From contig NZ_CALTWS010000147.1 in NCBI RefSeq assembly GCF_943913055.1, forward strand, positions 1 to 6,862: a DNA stretch of 6,862 nucleotides, given 5' to 3'. The notes below the pieces were generated by a model. It saw only the letters and a program-made list of their open reading frames with translations, had not been told where the DNA came from and ran no database searches. Within the stretch, counting starts at the first letter, position 1; each line of letters begins with the position of its first letter. Origin of the DNA: an uncultured Brevundimonas sp. Its GTDB lineage: Bacteria > Pseudomonadota > Alphaproteobacteria > Caulobacterales > Caulobacteraceae. The translations under genes and the position numbers were made by a program. Below are positions 1-5,880 of the stretch, piece by piece.

Positions 1-54
1 CAGAAGGACTGCGACGGGGGCGGCGGTTGCGATGCGGGCGCGGGTGGGCGACAT
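1..54 (-). CDS. 5' end of a divergent gene, product unknown (partial)
   Basis: An ATG at 54 on the minus strand opens 18 codons that stay open to the left edge: MSPTRARIATAAPVAVLL. A GGAG Shine-Dalgarno match (minus strand, plus positions 66-63) sits 8 nt upstream of this ATG, which is ideal spacing. The residues are a short basic stretch (two Arg) followed by a run of Ala/Val/Leu, as at the start of a signal peptide or N-terminal membrane anchor, so an exported or membrane protein is a reasonable inference. The product cannot be identified from 18 residues. It is transcribed away from the aminopeptidase gene, so 55-148 would be a shared divergent promoter region. Confidence 0.5.
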   Translation of the reverse strand, partial: MSPTRARIATAAPVAVLL

Positions 55-62
55 GAAGGACG

Positions 63-66
63 CTCC
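63..66 (-). promoter_or_regulatory. Ribosome binding site of the divergent left-edge gene
   Basis: GGAG on the minus strand, 8 nt before the ATG at 54. It is the main reason for believing that the short open stretch at 1-54 is a gene start. Confidence 0.45.
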
Positions 67-134
67 GTTGAAGGTCGAGGCTCAAGACTCGGCGTTTCGC
101 GTCAACTCTTGGTTAAGATCGGCTCCTCCGGGCC

Positions 135-141
135 GGAAAGG
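135..141 (+). promoter_or_regulatory. Ribosome binding site fixing the aminopeptidase start
   Basis: GGAAAGG lies 7 nt upstream of the ATG at 149. The frame is also open from an earlier ATG at 32, but that one has no purine-rich site before it and would overlap the divergent gene start at 54. This site favours 149. Confidence 0.55.
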
Positions 142-148
142 CCGCCCA

Positions 149-1531
149 ATGTCCGCGTTGCATCCCGATGTCCTGACCCACAACGCCGAGGGCGCGCTGC
201 CGGTGCGTCTTGTCGCGCGAGGCCAGAAGCTGTCGGGCGGTGTAGCGACATGGGCTGGGGCGCATGATTTCACCGGCAAAGCTGGGCAGCTGCTGATGCT
301 GCCGGACGCAGACGGAGCCTTGGCCGGGGCGCTGTTCGGAACGGGTGACCGCTTCGATCCGGTGTCCGTACGCGGGCTGGCGGCGCGTCTGCCTGCCGGG
401 CTGTGGCGGCTGGAGGGCGTGCCAGACGGTCAGGCCGACCGGGCGGCCCAGGCCTTCGCCTTGGGGGCCTACCGGTTCGATCGTTACAAGGCGCGGACCC
501 CATCCGCCGCCCGCCTGTCAGTGCCCGTCCATGTCGACATCGGGGCGCTGCTCAGGATCGCCTCATCCTGCGCACTGGCACGCGAGATGATCGACACCCC
601 CGCCGCCGACATGGGGCCGCTGCAGATCGAGACCATCGGACGCGAAATCGCCGAGGCCCATGGGGCCATGATCACAGTCACCACCGGCGACGCCTTGCTG
701 GAAGACAACTATCCAGCGGTCCACGCCGTCGGCCGGGCCGCGACGACGCAGCGGGCTCCGCGCGTGATCGAGATCGGCTGGAACTTAAACCGCACCGACC
801 TGCCGCTCGTCGCGCTGGTCGGCAAGGGCGTGGTCTTCGACACCGGCGGGCTGGACATCAAGTCCGCCGCCGGCATGCGCAACATGAAGAAGGATATGGG
901 TGGGGCGGCGCATGCCCTCGCCCTGGGTCGACTGGTTATGCAGGCGGGTCTGGCCGTGCGTCTGGTGGTGCTGGTCGCCGCCGTCGAGAATGCAGTGTCG
1001 GCCGATGCCTTCCGCCCCGGCGACATTCTGAACAGCCGCAAGGGCCTGACGATCGAGATCGGCAATACGGATGCGGAAGGGCGGCTGATCCTGGCCGACG
1101 TCCTGACCCGTGCATCGGAGCATGCGCCGGACCTGACGCTGGATTTCGCAACCCTGACCGGCGCGGCCCGCATCGCCCTGGGGCCGGAGTTGCCGCCGCT
1201 CTATACGGACGACGAGGCCTTGGCGGCGGACCTGCTGGCGGCGGCGTCGGCCGTCGGCGATCCGATGTGGCGCATGCCGCTGTGGCCCGGCTATGTCGCG
1301 GCGCTCGACACCGAGATCGCCGACGTCAAGAACGACAGCTCGGCCTGGGCCCAGGCCGGTTCGGTCACTGCCGCCCTGTTTCTGCAGAAGTTCGCGCCGA
1401 CGACCGGGGCCTGGGCGCATATGGACATCTTCGCCTGGAACCCCCGCGCTCGTCCCGGCTGGCCCGAAGGCGGGGAGGCACAGGCGATGAGGGCCTGTTT
1501 CGAGATGCTGTCGCGACGGTATGCTGCCTAG
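149..1531 (+). CDS. M17 leucyl aminopeptidase family protein
   Basis: A cytoplasmic two-metal aminopeptidase that removes N-terminal residues from peptides. With the start at 149 the product is 460 residues, somewhat shorter than E. coli PepA (about 503), mainly because the N-terminal domain (roughly 1-130) is short and divergent. The catalytic domain carries the full M17 set. The segment GKGVVFDTGGLDIKS gives metal ligands Lys226 and Asp231 and catalytic Lys238; the KDMGGAA segment gives Asp249; the family signature NTDAEGRL (306-313) gives Asp308, Glu310 and the bicarbonate-binding Arg312. With nothing missing, it should be active. There is no signal peptide. An upstream in-frame ATG at 32 would add 39 residues of unlikely composition and is not preferred. 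A NlpC/P60 peptidase gene follows after 60 bp, so shared function in peptide turnover is plausible. Several M17 paralogues occur in proteobacteria, so I do not assign pepA or pepB. Confidence 0.93.
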   Translation: MSALHPDVLTHNAEGALPVRLVARGQKLSGGVATWAGAHDFTGKAGQLLMLPDADGALAGALFGTGDRFDPVSVRGLAARLPAGLWRLEGVPDGQADRAAQAFALGAYRFDRYKARTPSAARLSVPVHVDIGALLRIASSCALAREMIDTPAADMGPLQIETIGREIAEAHGAMITVTTGDALLEDNYPAVHAVGRAATTQRAPRVIEIGWNLNRTDLPLVALVGKGVVFDTGGLDIKSAAGMRNMKKDMGGAAHALALGRLVMQAGLAVRLVVLVAAVENAVSADAFRPGDILNSRKGLTIEIGNTDAEGRLILADVLTRASEHAPDLTLDFATLTGAARIALGPELPPLYTDDEALAADLLAAASAVGDPMWRMPLWPGYVAALDTEIADVKNDSSAWAQAGSVTAALFLQKFAPTTGAWAHMDIFAWNPRARPGWPEGGEAQAMRACFEMLSRRYAA

Positions 1532-1549
1532 ACGAGAACGCCCCATTCC

Positions 1550-1574
1550 GGCCTTGATCCGTTAACGGCCTTTT
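1550..1574 (+). terminator. Weak candidate terminator after the aminopeptidase gene
   Basis: GGCCTT pairs with AA-C-GGCC (one bulged C) around a loop of about 8 nt, followed directly by TTTT. The stem is short and imperfect and the T run is only four bases. It could attenuate transcription into the next gene, or it could be chance. The centre also contains the palindrome CCGTTAACGG (1559-1568). Confidence 0.25.
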
Positions 1575-1591
1575 CGCCTTCGTCTCTCAAT

Positions 1592-2404
1592 ATGCAGGTT
1601 CAACGGACGGACCCCAGTTTGACCGCAACCGCGACCAGCCTAGACTCCAGAACCACGCTTGCCCGGCCCGATCTGGCCGAACAGGCGCTGGAAGGTGTCG
1701 TGCGCGCTAAGGTCTTCAGGTCCGTGCGGCCGATGCGCTGCGTCGTGCCGGTGGCCGACATCCAGGCCGCCGCTGGCCCGGCTGAGGACCCTGTCGATCA
1801 GATCATCTACGGCGAAGCCTTCGACGTTCTGGATGTCCAAGGCGACCGCGCCTGGGGCAAGGCGCGGCGCGATGGTGTGGTCGGCTGGATCGCGCGAACG
1901 GCGCTGGAGGAGGGGGCTCCTCTGGTCGAGGCCATCGTCACCTCCGTGTCTGCACACCTGCCCCTGAACGCGCTTGTATCCGGGAACGATCACGGCGGGG
2001 GCGCAGCGCCCATAGGCGTTTTCGCGGCCGATCCCGTCGATGTGGCCGAACGGCTGATCGGCGTCCCGCACGTTCTCGGCGGTCGCTCTTCACGAGGCAC
2101 CGACTGCTGTGGCCTGATCCAGCAGGCGCTCTACGCCTGCGGCCTGGCGGCACCGCGTTATGCCGACCAGCAGGCTGAACTGGGCCAGGCCGTCGATGCG
2201 GCGTCCGCACGTCGCGGCGATCTGGTGATCTGGCTCAAGGCCGGCGAAACGCCCTGGCGCGGGCATTCGGCGTTTTTACTGGACGGCGGGCGAGTGCTGC
2301 ACGCCACCGGCCACCATGGTGCCGTCGTCATCGAGCCGATGTCCGAAGCCGCTGCGCGGTACGCCGACGATGGCTTCTCTGCGCCGATCTTCCGGCGTCT
2401 ATAG
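1592..2404 (+). CDS. SH3-NlpC/P60 (C40) cysteine peptidase, probably cytoplasmic
   Basis: A 270-residue predicted peptidase of the NlpC/P60 type, a family that cleaves gamma-D-Glu-diamino acid or related bonds in murein peptides. Residues about 33-115 look like a bacterial SH3 domain (for example the segment ending GVVGWIART at 95-103). Residues about 145-270 are the papain-like domain. The catalytic Cys is Cys172 in the motif DCCG (the family usually has DCSG). The catalytic His is His225 in GHSAF, and the third polar residue is His237 in LHATG. The N-terminus is polar with no signal peptide or lipobox, so the enzyme probably stays in the cytoplasm, like the YkfC type that acts on recycled peptides. 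The ATG at 1592 has no clear Shine-Dalgarno sequence; a TTG at 1619 is a less likely alternative. It lies 60 bp behind the M17 gene and is probably cotranscribed with it. Confidence 0.88.
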   Translation: MQVQRTDPSLTATATSLDSRTTLARPDLAEQALEGVVRAKVFRSVRPMRCVVPVADIQAAAGPAEDPVDQIIYGEAFDVLDVQGDRAWGKARRDGVVGWIARTALEEGAPLVEAIVTSVSAHLPLNALVSGNDHGGGAAPIGVFAADPVDVAERLIGVPHVLGGRSSRGTDCCGLIQQALYACGLAAPRYADQQAELGQAVDAASARRGDLVIWLKAGETPWRGHSAFLLDGGRVLHATGHHGAVVIEPMSEAAARYADDGFSAPIFRRL

Positions 2405-2436
2405 GCGACCGCACCAAAGCGTGAGGCGGCCATGCC

Positions 2437-2465
2437 TTGGCTTTGAAGGCGCAGGTCACTAGGTT
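2437..2465 (+). promoter_or_regulatory. Candidate promoter for hppD
   Basis: TTGGCT and TAGGTT are separated by 17 bp inside the 112-bp gap before hppD. Each hexamer matches the vegetative consensus at only three of six positions, though at the more conserved ones. The implied transcription start is about 45 nt before the hppD ATG. It is a weak candidate in a GC-rich genome. Confidence 0.25.
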
Positions 2466-2516
2466 CCGCTCCGTCAGCGGCGAGCATACGCCGCACCCCC
2501 AATCAGGAGACGGCCC

Positions 2517-3605
2517 ATGACCGACGCAAAGCAGATCGATCTGGACAACCCCCTCGGCGTCGACGGCTTCGAGTTCGTAGAGTTCACCGGACCGAACGGG
2601 GCCGAGATGGTCTCCAAGCTGGAGCTGATGGGCTTTACCCAGACGCATGTGAACCCCCGGACCGACGTCGTTCGCCTGAAACAGGGCGATATCAGCTTTC
2701 TGGTGCACCGCTCGGACAAGGTCGGTCAGGCCGCCGAGTTCGCACGCGACCACGGTCCGTCGGCCAACGGCATGGCCTTCCGCACCGCTGACGCCAAGGC
2801 TGCCTATGAAGGCGCTCTGGCCCGCGGAGCCCGCGCGGCCGAGGGCGTGGCCGGAGGCGCGCTGGGCGACGACTATCCCTACATCCTGCAAGGCATCGGT
2901 GGCTCTTTGCTGTACGTCGTCGATCAGTATGGGGAGAAGGGTTCGCTGTACGACGGCTGGGACGAGATCGAGGGCTGGGAAGAGGCCGAGCGCAAGAATT
3001 CCTTCGGCCTCGAGATTCTGGACCACCTGACCCACAACGTCCGTCGCGGCGAGATGCGGACCTGGTCCGGCTTCTACAACTCGGTCTTCAACTTCGAGGA
3101 ACAGAAGTATTTCGACATCAAGGGCAAGGCGACCGGTCTGTTCAGCCAGGCCATGATCGCGCCGGATCGCGCCATCCGCATCCCCCTGAACGAAAGCCAG
3201 GATGACAACTCCCAGATCGAGGAATATCTGCGCCGCTACAATGGCGAAGGGATCCAGCACATCGCCCTGACGACCGAAGACATTTTCGCCACCGTCGAGG
3301 CCATGAAGGCCAACGGCGTCCAGTTCCAGGACACCATCGAAACCTATTTCGAACTGATCGACAAACGCCTGCCCAACCATGGGCATGACGTGGAGCGGAT
3401 GCGCAAGAACCGCATCCTGATCGACGGCTCGGACGAAGAGGGCCTGCTGCTGCAGATCTTTACCCAGGACACCTTTGGCCCGATCTTCTTCGAGATCATC
3501 CAGCGCAAGGGCAACGAAGGCTTCGGCAACGGCAACTTCCAGGCCCTGTTCGATTCCATCGAGCTGGACCAGATCCGTCGCGGCGTGATCAAGGTCGATG
3601 CCTGA
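2517..3605 (+). CDS. hppD: 4-hydroxyphenylpyruvate dioxygenase
   Basis: A non-haem Fe(II) enzyme that converts 4-hydroxyphenylpyruvate and O2 to homogentisate and CO2, the second step of tyrosine catabolism. The product is 362 residues, a normal bacterial length. It shows two tandem vicinal-oxygen-chelate domains (roughly 15-140 and 163-330). The iron-binding triad is complete: His170 in LDHLTHN, His248 in GIQHIAL and Glu326 in FFEIIQR. The C-terminal signature GFGNGNFQALFDSIE (335-349), typical of HPPD, closes the active site. AGGAGA at 2505-2510, 6 nt before the ATG, fixes the start. No homogentisate dioxygenase, fumarylacetoacetase or other tyrosine-pathway gene lies beside it in this window. 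Its stop codon is directly followed by the start of a small membrane-protein gene. A 4-hydroxymandelate synthase is the only close alternative, and the C-terminal signature argues against it. Confidence 0.97.
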   Translation: MTDAKQIDLDNPLGVDGFEFVEFTGPNGAEMVSKLELMGFTQTHVNPRTDVVRLKQGDISFLVHRSDKVGQAAEFARDHGPSANGMAFRTADAKAAYEGALARGARAAEGVAGGALGDDYPYILQGIGGSLLYVVDQYGEKGSLYDGWDEIEGWEEAERKNSFGLEILDHLTHNVRRGEMRTWSGFYNSVFNFEEQKYFDIKGKATGLFSQAMIAPDRAIRIPLNESQDDNSQIEEYLRRYNGEGIQHIALTTEDIFATVEAMKANGVQFQDTIETYFELIDKRLPNHGHDVERMRKNRILIDGSDEEGLLLQIFTQDTFGPIFFEIIQRKGNEGFGNGNFQALFDSIELDQIRRGVIKVDA

Positions 3606-3791
3606 ATGAAGGGGCCGCCACCCGGCTGGTTGCCGTGGCTGGGGCCGCCGCTGGCCGGCATTGGGGCGGGACTGACCGGGGCCTTGCTGCATGCAGGGTT
3701 CTGGCCCGCCCTGGCTGGGGCGCTGGTGCTCGGCGCGGTGCCGACGATCGTTTATCGCCTCTGGAAACGGGTCTACGACCGCAGCGTCTGA
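3606..3791 (+). CDS. Small two-helix membrane protein, function unknown
   Basis: A 61-residue open frame whose ATG follows the hppD stop codon with no gap (TGA-ATG), an arrangement that suits translational coupling to hppD. The product is strongly hydrophobic. A first likely membrane helix spans about residues 10-29, a Gly-Phe turn follows at 31-32, and a second helix spans about 33-50. The tail RLWKRVYDR is basic and should lie in the cytoplasm, giving a hairpin with both ends inside. I do not recognise the family. Codon use (GC-rich third positions) resembles the neighbouring real genes. A separate ribosome binding site is not evident, which again suggests coupling. It could still be a chance open frame; the hydrophobic organisation and exact abutment are the case for it. 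Confidence 0.6.
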   Translation: MKGPPPGWLPWLGPPLAGIGAGLTGALLHAGFWPALAGALVLGAVPTIVYRLWKRVYDRSV

Positions 3792-3846
3792 TGCACGTTC
3801 AGGCTGTGTAAAAACAACCCGGGATAGTCTTCTTGGCGCAGTTCGT

Positions 3847-3862
3847 GCAGGGCCGCGCCTGC
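3847..3862. repeat. Short inverted repeat before the acyltransferase gene
   Basis: GCAGG and CCTGC form a 5-bp stem around a 6-base loop in the 110-bp gap between the small membrane protein and the acyltransferase gene. No T run follows on either side, so it is not a standard terminator. The rest of 3792-3901 shows no feature that I can support. Confidence 0.25.
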
Positions 3863-3889
3863 GTGGGTCGCTAAGGCCCAGAATGAGAC

Positions 3890-3893
3890 GGAG
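3890..3893 (+). promoter_or_regulatory. Ribosome binding site deciding the acyltransferase start
   Basis: GGAG lies 8 nt before the GTG at 3902. The GTG at 3893 has no usable site: its nearest purine run is a bare GAG at 3884-3886. The protein from 3902 begins V-S-I-R-A-V-T, a typical GNAT N-terminus. Confidence 0.45.
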
Positions 3894-3901
3894 TGCTGAT
3901 C

Positions 3902-5053
3902 GTGTCGATCAGGGCGGTCACAGAGGCCGACTATCCTGCCATCCAAGCCCTGCACAGGGGCGTGGGCTGGCCGACGCGGTCGCTGGCCGGCTGGCGCTGG
4001 CTGCACGACAATCCAGCACGGTCCGAGATCGATGCTGTGGCGGGATGGGTGGTGGACGGGCCTGACGGTCAGCCCGCGGCCCACGTCGGCAATCTGATCC
4101 ATCGGTTTCGCCTGGGCGATCGCGCCCTGCATGCGGCGACCGGCTTTTCCATCATCGCCTCGCCCAAGGTGCGTGGTGTGGCCCACCGGATCATCCGCAC
4201 CTTCACGCAACAGCCCAATGTCTTTGCGACATACACCTTCAACGCCAATGCGGTGTCCCAGCCCCTGTACGGCCGACTGGGCATGAAGCCGTGGCCGGAA
4301 CAGACCCATGCGCTGAAGCTGAGCTGGCGGATGGACCTGCCTGCCCTGGCGATGGGGCGCGGCCTGCGCCAGCTGTACCGGTTTGCGCCGGACATGGTCG
4401 TGCGCATGGGCGAGCAGCTGATGAACGATCGGCTCGGCCGGGTGCCACGCCTGCGTCTGCCGCCGGGGGTGTCGATCCTGAGCCGGATCGGCGAGGGCTC
4501 TCCCTATGATCGTTTTCAGCAGGCTTTGGGCCGCGAGGGGCGTCTGCTGGCCGACCGCAGCCCGGCGATGATGAAGTGGCGGCTGTCGGATCCCGACCTG
4601 ACGACGCCACCCCTGCTGCTGGCCTTCCGGCGCGGCGACGTCATCACCGGCTATGCGATGGCCCAGATGGCCAAGTCCAATATCATCGAAGTGCCGGTGC
4701 TGGAGATCATCGATCTGGAGGCGCTGGCCTGGGACGACGAGGCTATTCCCGCCCTGATGGCGGCGCTGACGTCAGCGGCGCGGCCTATGGGGGCCGCCAA
4801 GGTACGGATGCAGGTGGTCAGCCCCCGGATGCTGACGCGGCTGGGCGACTGGACACATACAGCCGCGCGCGAAGGTGGCTGGGGCCACTGCCACATCCGG
4901 TTCGCCGAGGATGCGCCGTCGCCCGATCTGTGGTCGCCGACACCCTTTGATTCCGACTATGCCGTCTGCCTGCGACCCCTGCCGCTGGCGGACAGGGCCA
5001 AGGGGCGCGTCCGCTCTTGGGTGCCGGTGTCGTCCAGCCCCTCGCGCGCCTGA
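3902..5053 (+). CDS. GNAT-like acyltransferase with an apparent second domain
   Basis: A predicted cytoplasmic N-acyltransferase of 383 residues; substrate unknown. The first domain (about 1-145) opens with SIRAVTEADYPAI, a classic GNAT first strand and helix. KVRGVAHRIIRTF (89-101) stands where GNAT enzymes bind the acyl-CoA pyrophosphate, and YGRLGM (123-128) matches the late GNAT motif with the conserved Tyr. A second region (about 182-361) includes a strand-turn-strand GDVITGYAMAQM and ends in WSPTPFDSDYAVCLRP. It may be a second, degenerate GNAT fold, as in tandem GNAT or FemAB-like proteins, but that is inference. There is no signal peptide. An alternative GTG at 3893 would add three residues. 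It converges on mscL with 4 bp between the stops. Nothing nearby points to a substrate. Confidence 0.85.
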   Translation: MSIRAVTEADYPAIQALHRGVGWPTRSLAGWRWLHDNPARSEIDAVAGWVVDGPDGQPAAHVGNLIHRFRLGDRALHAATGFSIIASPKVRGVAHRIIRTFTQQPNVFATYTFNANAVSQPLYGRLGMKPWPEQTHALKLSWRMDLPALAMGRGLRQLYRFAPDMVVRMGEQLMNDRLGRVPRLRLPPGVSILSRIGEGSPYDRFQQALGREGRLLADRSPAMMKWRLSDPDLTTPPLLLAFRRGDVITGYAMAQMAKSNIIEVPVLEIIDLEALAWDDEAIPALMAALTSAARPMGAAKVRMQVVSPRMLTRLGDWTHTAAREGGWGHCHIRFAEDAPSPDLWSPTPFDSDYAVCLRPLPLADRAKGRVRSWVPVSSSPSRA

Positions 5054-5057
5054 CGGA

Positions 5058-5477
5058 CTAGTTCAGCGGCCGCGATTTCAGGGCGTCGCGGATCTCGGTC
5101 AGCAGAACCTCGCTCGTGGTCGGGGCCGCCGGTTCGGCCGGCGCTTCCGCCTGTTTGCGACGCAGCTTGTTGATCGCCTTGACCACCAGAAAGATCACGA
5201 AGGCCACGATCAGGAACTGGATCAGGGTGTTGATGAAGGCCCCGTACTGGATGGCGACCTTCTCGATCTTCTCGGTCGCGGGGTTCTCGGCCACCAGCAC
5301 CCATTCCAGATTGCTGAAATCGACCTTGCCCAGCAGAAGGCCGATCGGCGGCATCACCACCTGTTCGACCAGGCTGGTGACGATCTTGCCGAAGGCCGCA
5401 CCGATGATGACGCCGACCGCCAGATCCACGACGTTGCCGCGCGAGATGAATTCCTTGAACTCGGTGCCGATGCTCAT
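5058..5477 (-). CDS. mscL: Large-conductance mechanosensitive channel MscL
   Basis: A pentameric inner-membrane channel that opens under membrane tension and releases solutes during hypo-osmotic shock. It has 139 residues and is strongly similar to E. coli MscL (136). The amphipathic N-terminus MSIGTEFKEFISRG leads into TM1 (about 15-45) with the near-invariant NVVDLAVGVIIGAAFGKIV segment; the pore-constriction residues Leu19 and Val23 (E. coli numbering) are conserved. A periplasmic loop (about 50-75) and TM2 (about 77-101, ending before the basic cluster KLRRK) follow. An Ala/Pro-rich linker then leads to the cytoplasmic helix EVLLTEIRDAL. AGAGGA (plus positions 5484-5489), 6 nt before the ATG, is a good ribosome site. 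It begins 15 bp after ihfB on the same strand, so cotranscription with ihfB is likely. Confidence 0.97.
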   Translation of the reverse strand: MSIGTEFKEFISRGNVVDLAVGVIIGAAFGKIVTSLVEQVVMPPIGLLLGKVDFSNLEWVLVAENPATEKIEKVAIQYGAFINTLIQFLIVAFVIFLVVKAINKLRRKQAEAPAEPAAPTTSEVLLTEIRDALKSRPLN

Positions 5478-5492
5478 GGGTGATCCTCTGGT

Positions 5493-5783
5493 CTAGGCGT
5501 CGCCGGACGCGTTCAGCCGCTCGCGCAGCTCCTTGCCGCTTTTGAAGAAGGGGACCGCCTTGGCGGGAACGTCCACGGCCTCGCCGGTGCGGGGGTTACG
5601 TCCGGCGCGTGCGGGACGGCTGCGGACCGAAAAGGCACCAAAGCCGCGCAGTTCGACCCGGCCGGCCGAACCCAGCGAATCCACCATCCGGCCCAGGACG
5701 ACGTTCACCACCCGCTCGACCTCGGCATGGGTCAGATGCGTGTTCTCGGCGGCGAGTTTCTCGATCAGCTCGGATTTGATCAC
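5493..5783 (-). CDS. ihfB: Integration host factor subunit beta
   Basis: One subunit of the IHF heterodimer, which bends DNA sharply in replication, recombination and transcription. The product is 96 residues, the usual length. An N-terminal helical dimerisation region begins with KSELIEKLA. The beta-arm carries GRNPRTGE with the intercalating Pro64, and the C-terminus has VPFFKSGKELRERL. Glu44 and Arg46 in VELRGFG match the residues that read the TTR element in E. coli IHF-beta, which supports beta over alpha or HU. The start is a GTG: an in-frame stop (TGA, plus 5799-5801) lies six codons upstream and no other start codon intervenes. A G-rich run (5791-5795) 7 nt upstream may serve as a poor ribosome site. 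It follows rpsA, as in many proteobacteria, but a strong terminator separates the two; mscL follows after 15 bp. Confidence 0.96.
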   Translation of the reverse strand: MIKSELIEKLAAENTHLTHAEVERVVNVVLGRMVDSLGSAGRVELRGFGAFSVRSRPARAGRNPRTGEAVDVPAKAVPFFKSGKELRERLNASGDA

Positions 5784-5804
5784 GGCAAGGCCCCCGCCTC
5801 AGTC

Positions 5805-5813
5805 TGTGGATAG
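5805..5813 (-). promoter_or_regulatory. DnaA-box-like 9-mer in the ihfB leader
   Basis: The minus strand reads CTATCCACA, matching the DnaA box consensus TTATCCACA at 8 of 9 bases. It lies 21 bp upstream of the ihfB GTG. A single near-match can occur by chance in a window this size, so this is a candidate only. Confidence 0.25.
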
Positions 5814-5815
5814 GA

Positions 5816-5827
5816 CCGCTCGAGCGG
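5816..5827. repeat. 12-bp perfect palindrome in the ihfB leader
   Basis: CCGCTCGAGCGG is a perfect palindrome. With one mismatch on each side it extends to GG-A-...-G-CC over 5813-5830. It lies about 33 bp upstream of the ihfB start, next to the DnaA-box-like sequence. It could be a dimer-binding operator. The rest of the 97-bp gap between the terminator and ihfB shows no convincing promoter. Confidence 0.35.
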
Positions 5828-5880
5828 GCCAAGTCGATCATTAGTCACGACAATACGCCCGATGGGAAGGGGCGGACACG

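Noticed and set aside
96..119. Promoter-like pieces: TAAGAT at 114-119 (plus) and TTGACGC at 105-99 (minus).
   Set aside because: Neither has a partner hexamer at an acceptable distance, so no promoter can be supported.
32..148. N-terminal extension of the aminopeptidase from the ATG at 32.
   Set aside because: No ribosome site, unlikely composition, overlap with the divergent gene start, and a better start at 149.
785..1546. A 253-codon minus-strand frame opposite the aminopeptidase gene.
   Set aside because: Shadow of the M17 coding sequence; no motif and no ribosome site.
403..1557. A 384-codon plus-strand frame inside the aminopeptidase gene.
   Set aside because: Extremely Arg/Gly-rich translation with no domain, lying in another frame of an intact M17 gene.
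113..1565. TTAA half-sites at 113-116 and 1562-1565, considered as CtrA boxes, and a GANTC site at 86-90.
   Set aside because: No TTAA-N7-TTAA pair is present and a single GANTC is expected by chance.
2328..3692. A 454-codon open frame on the minus strand covering all of hppD.
   Set aside because: It is antisense to a certain gene. Its length follows from the GC-rich third positions of hppD, and the translation shows no recognisable domain and spills into both neighbouring genes.
3773..4309. A minus-strand frame across the gap before the acyltransferase gene.
   Set aside because: Most of it is antisense to the acyltransferase. The part in the gap shows no start signal or domain.
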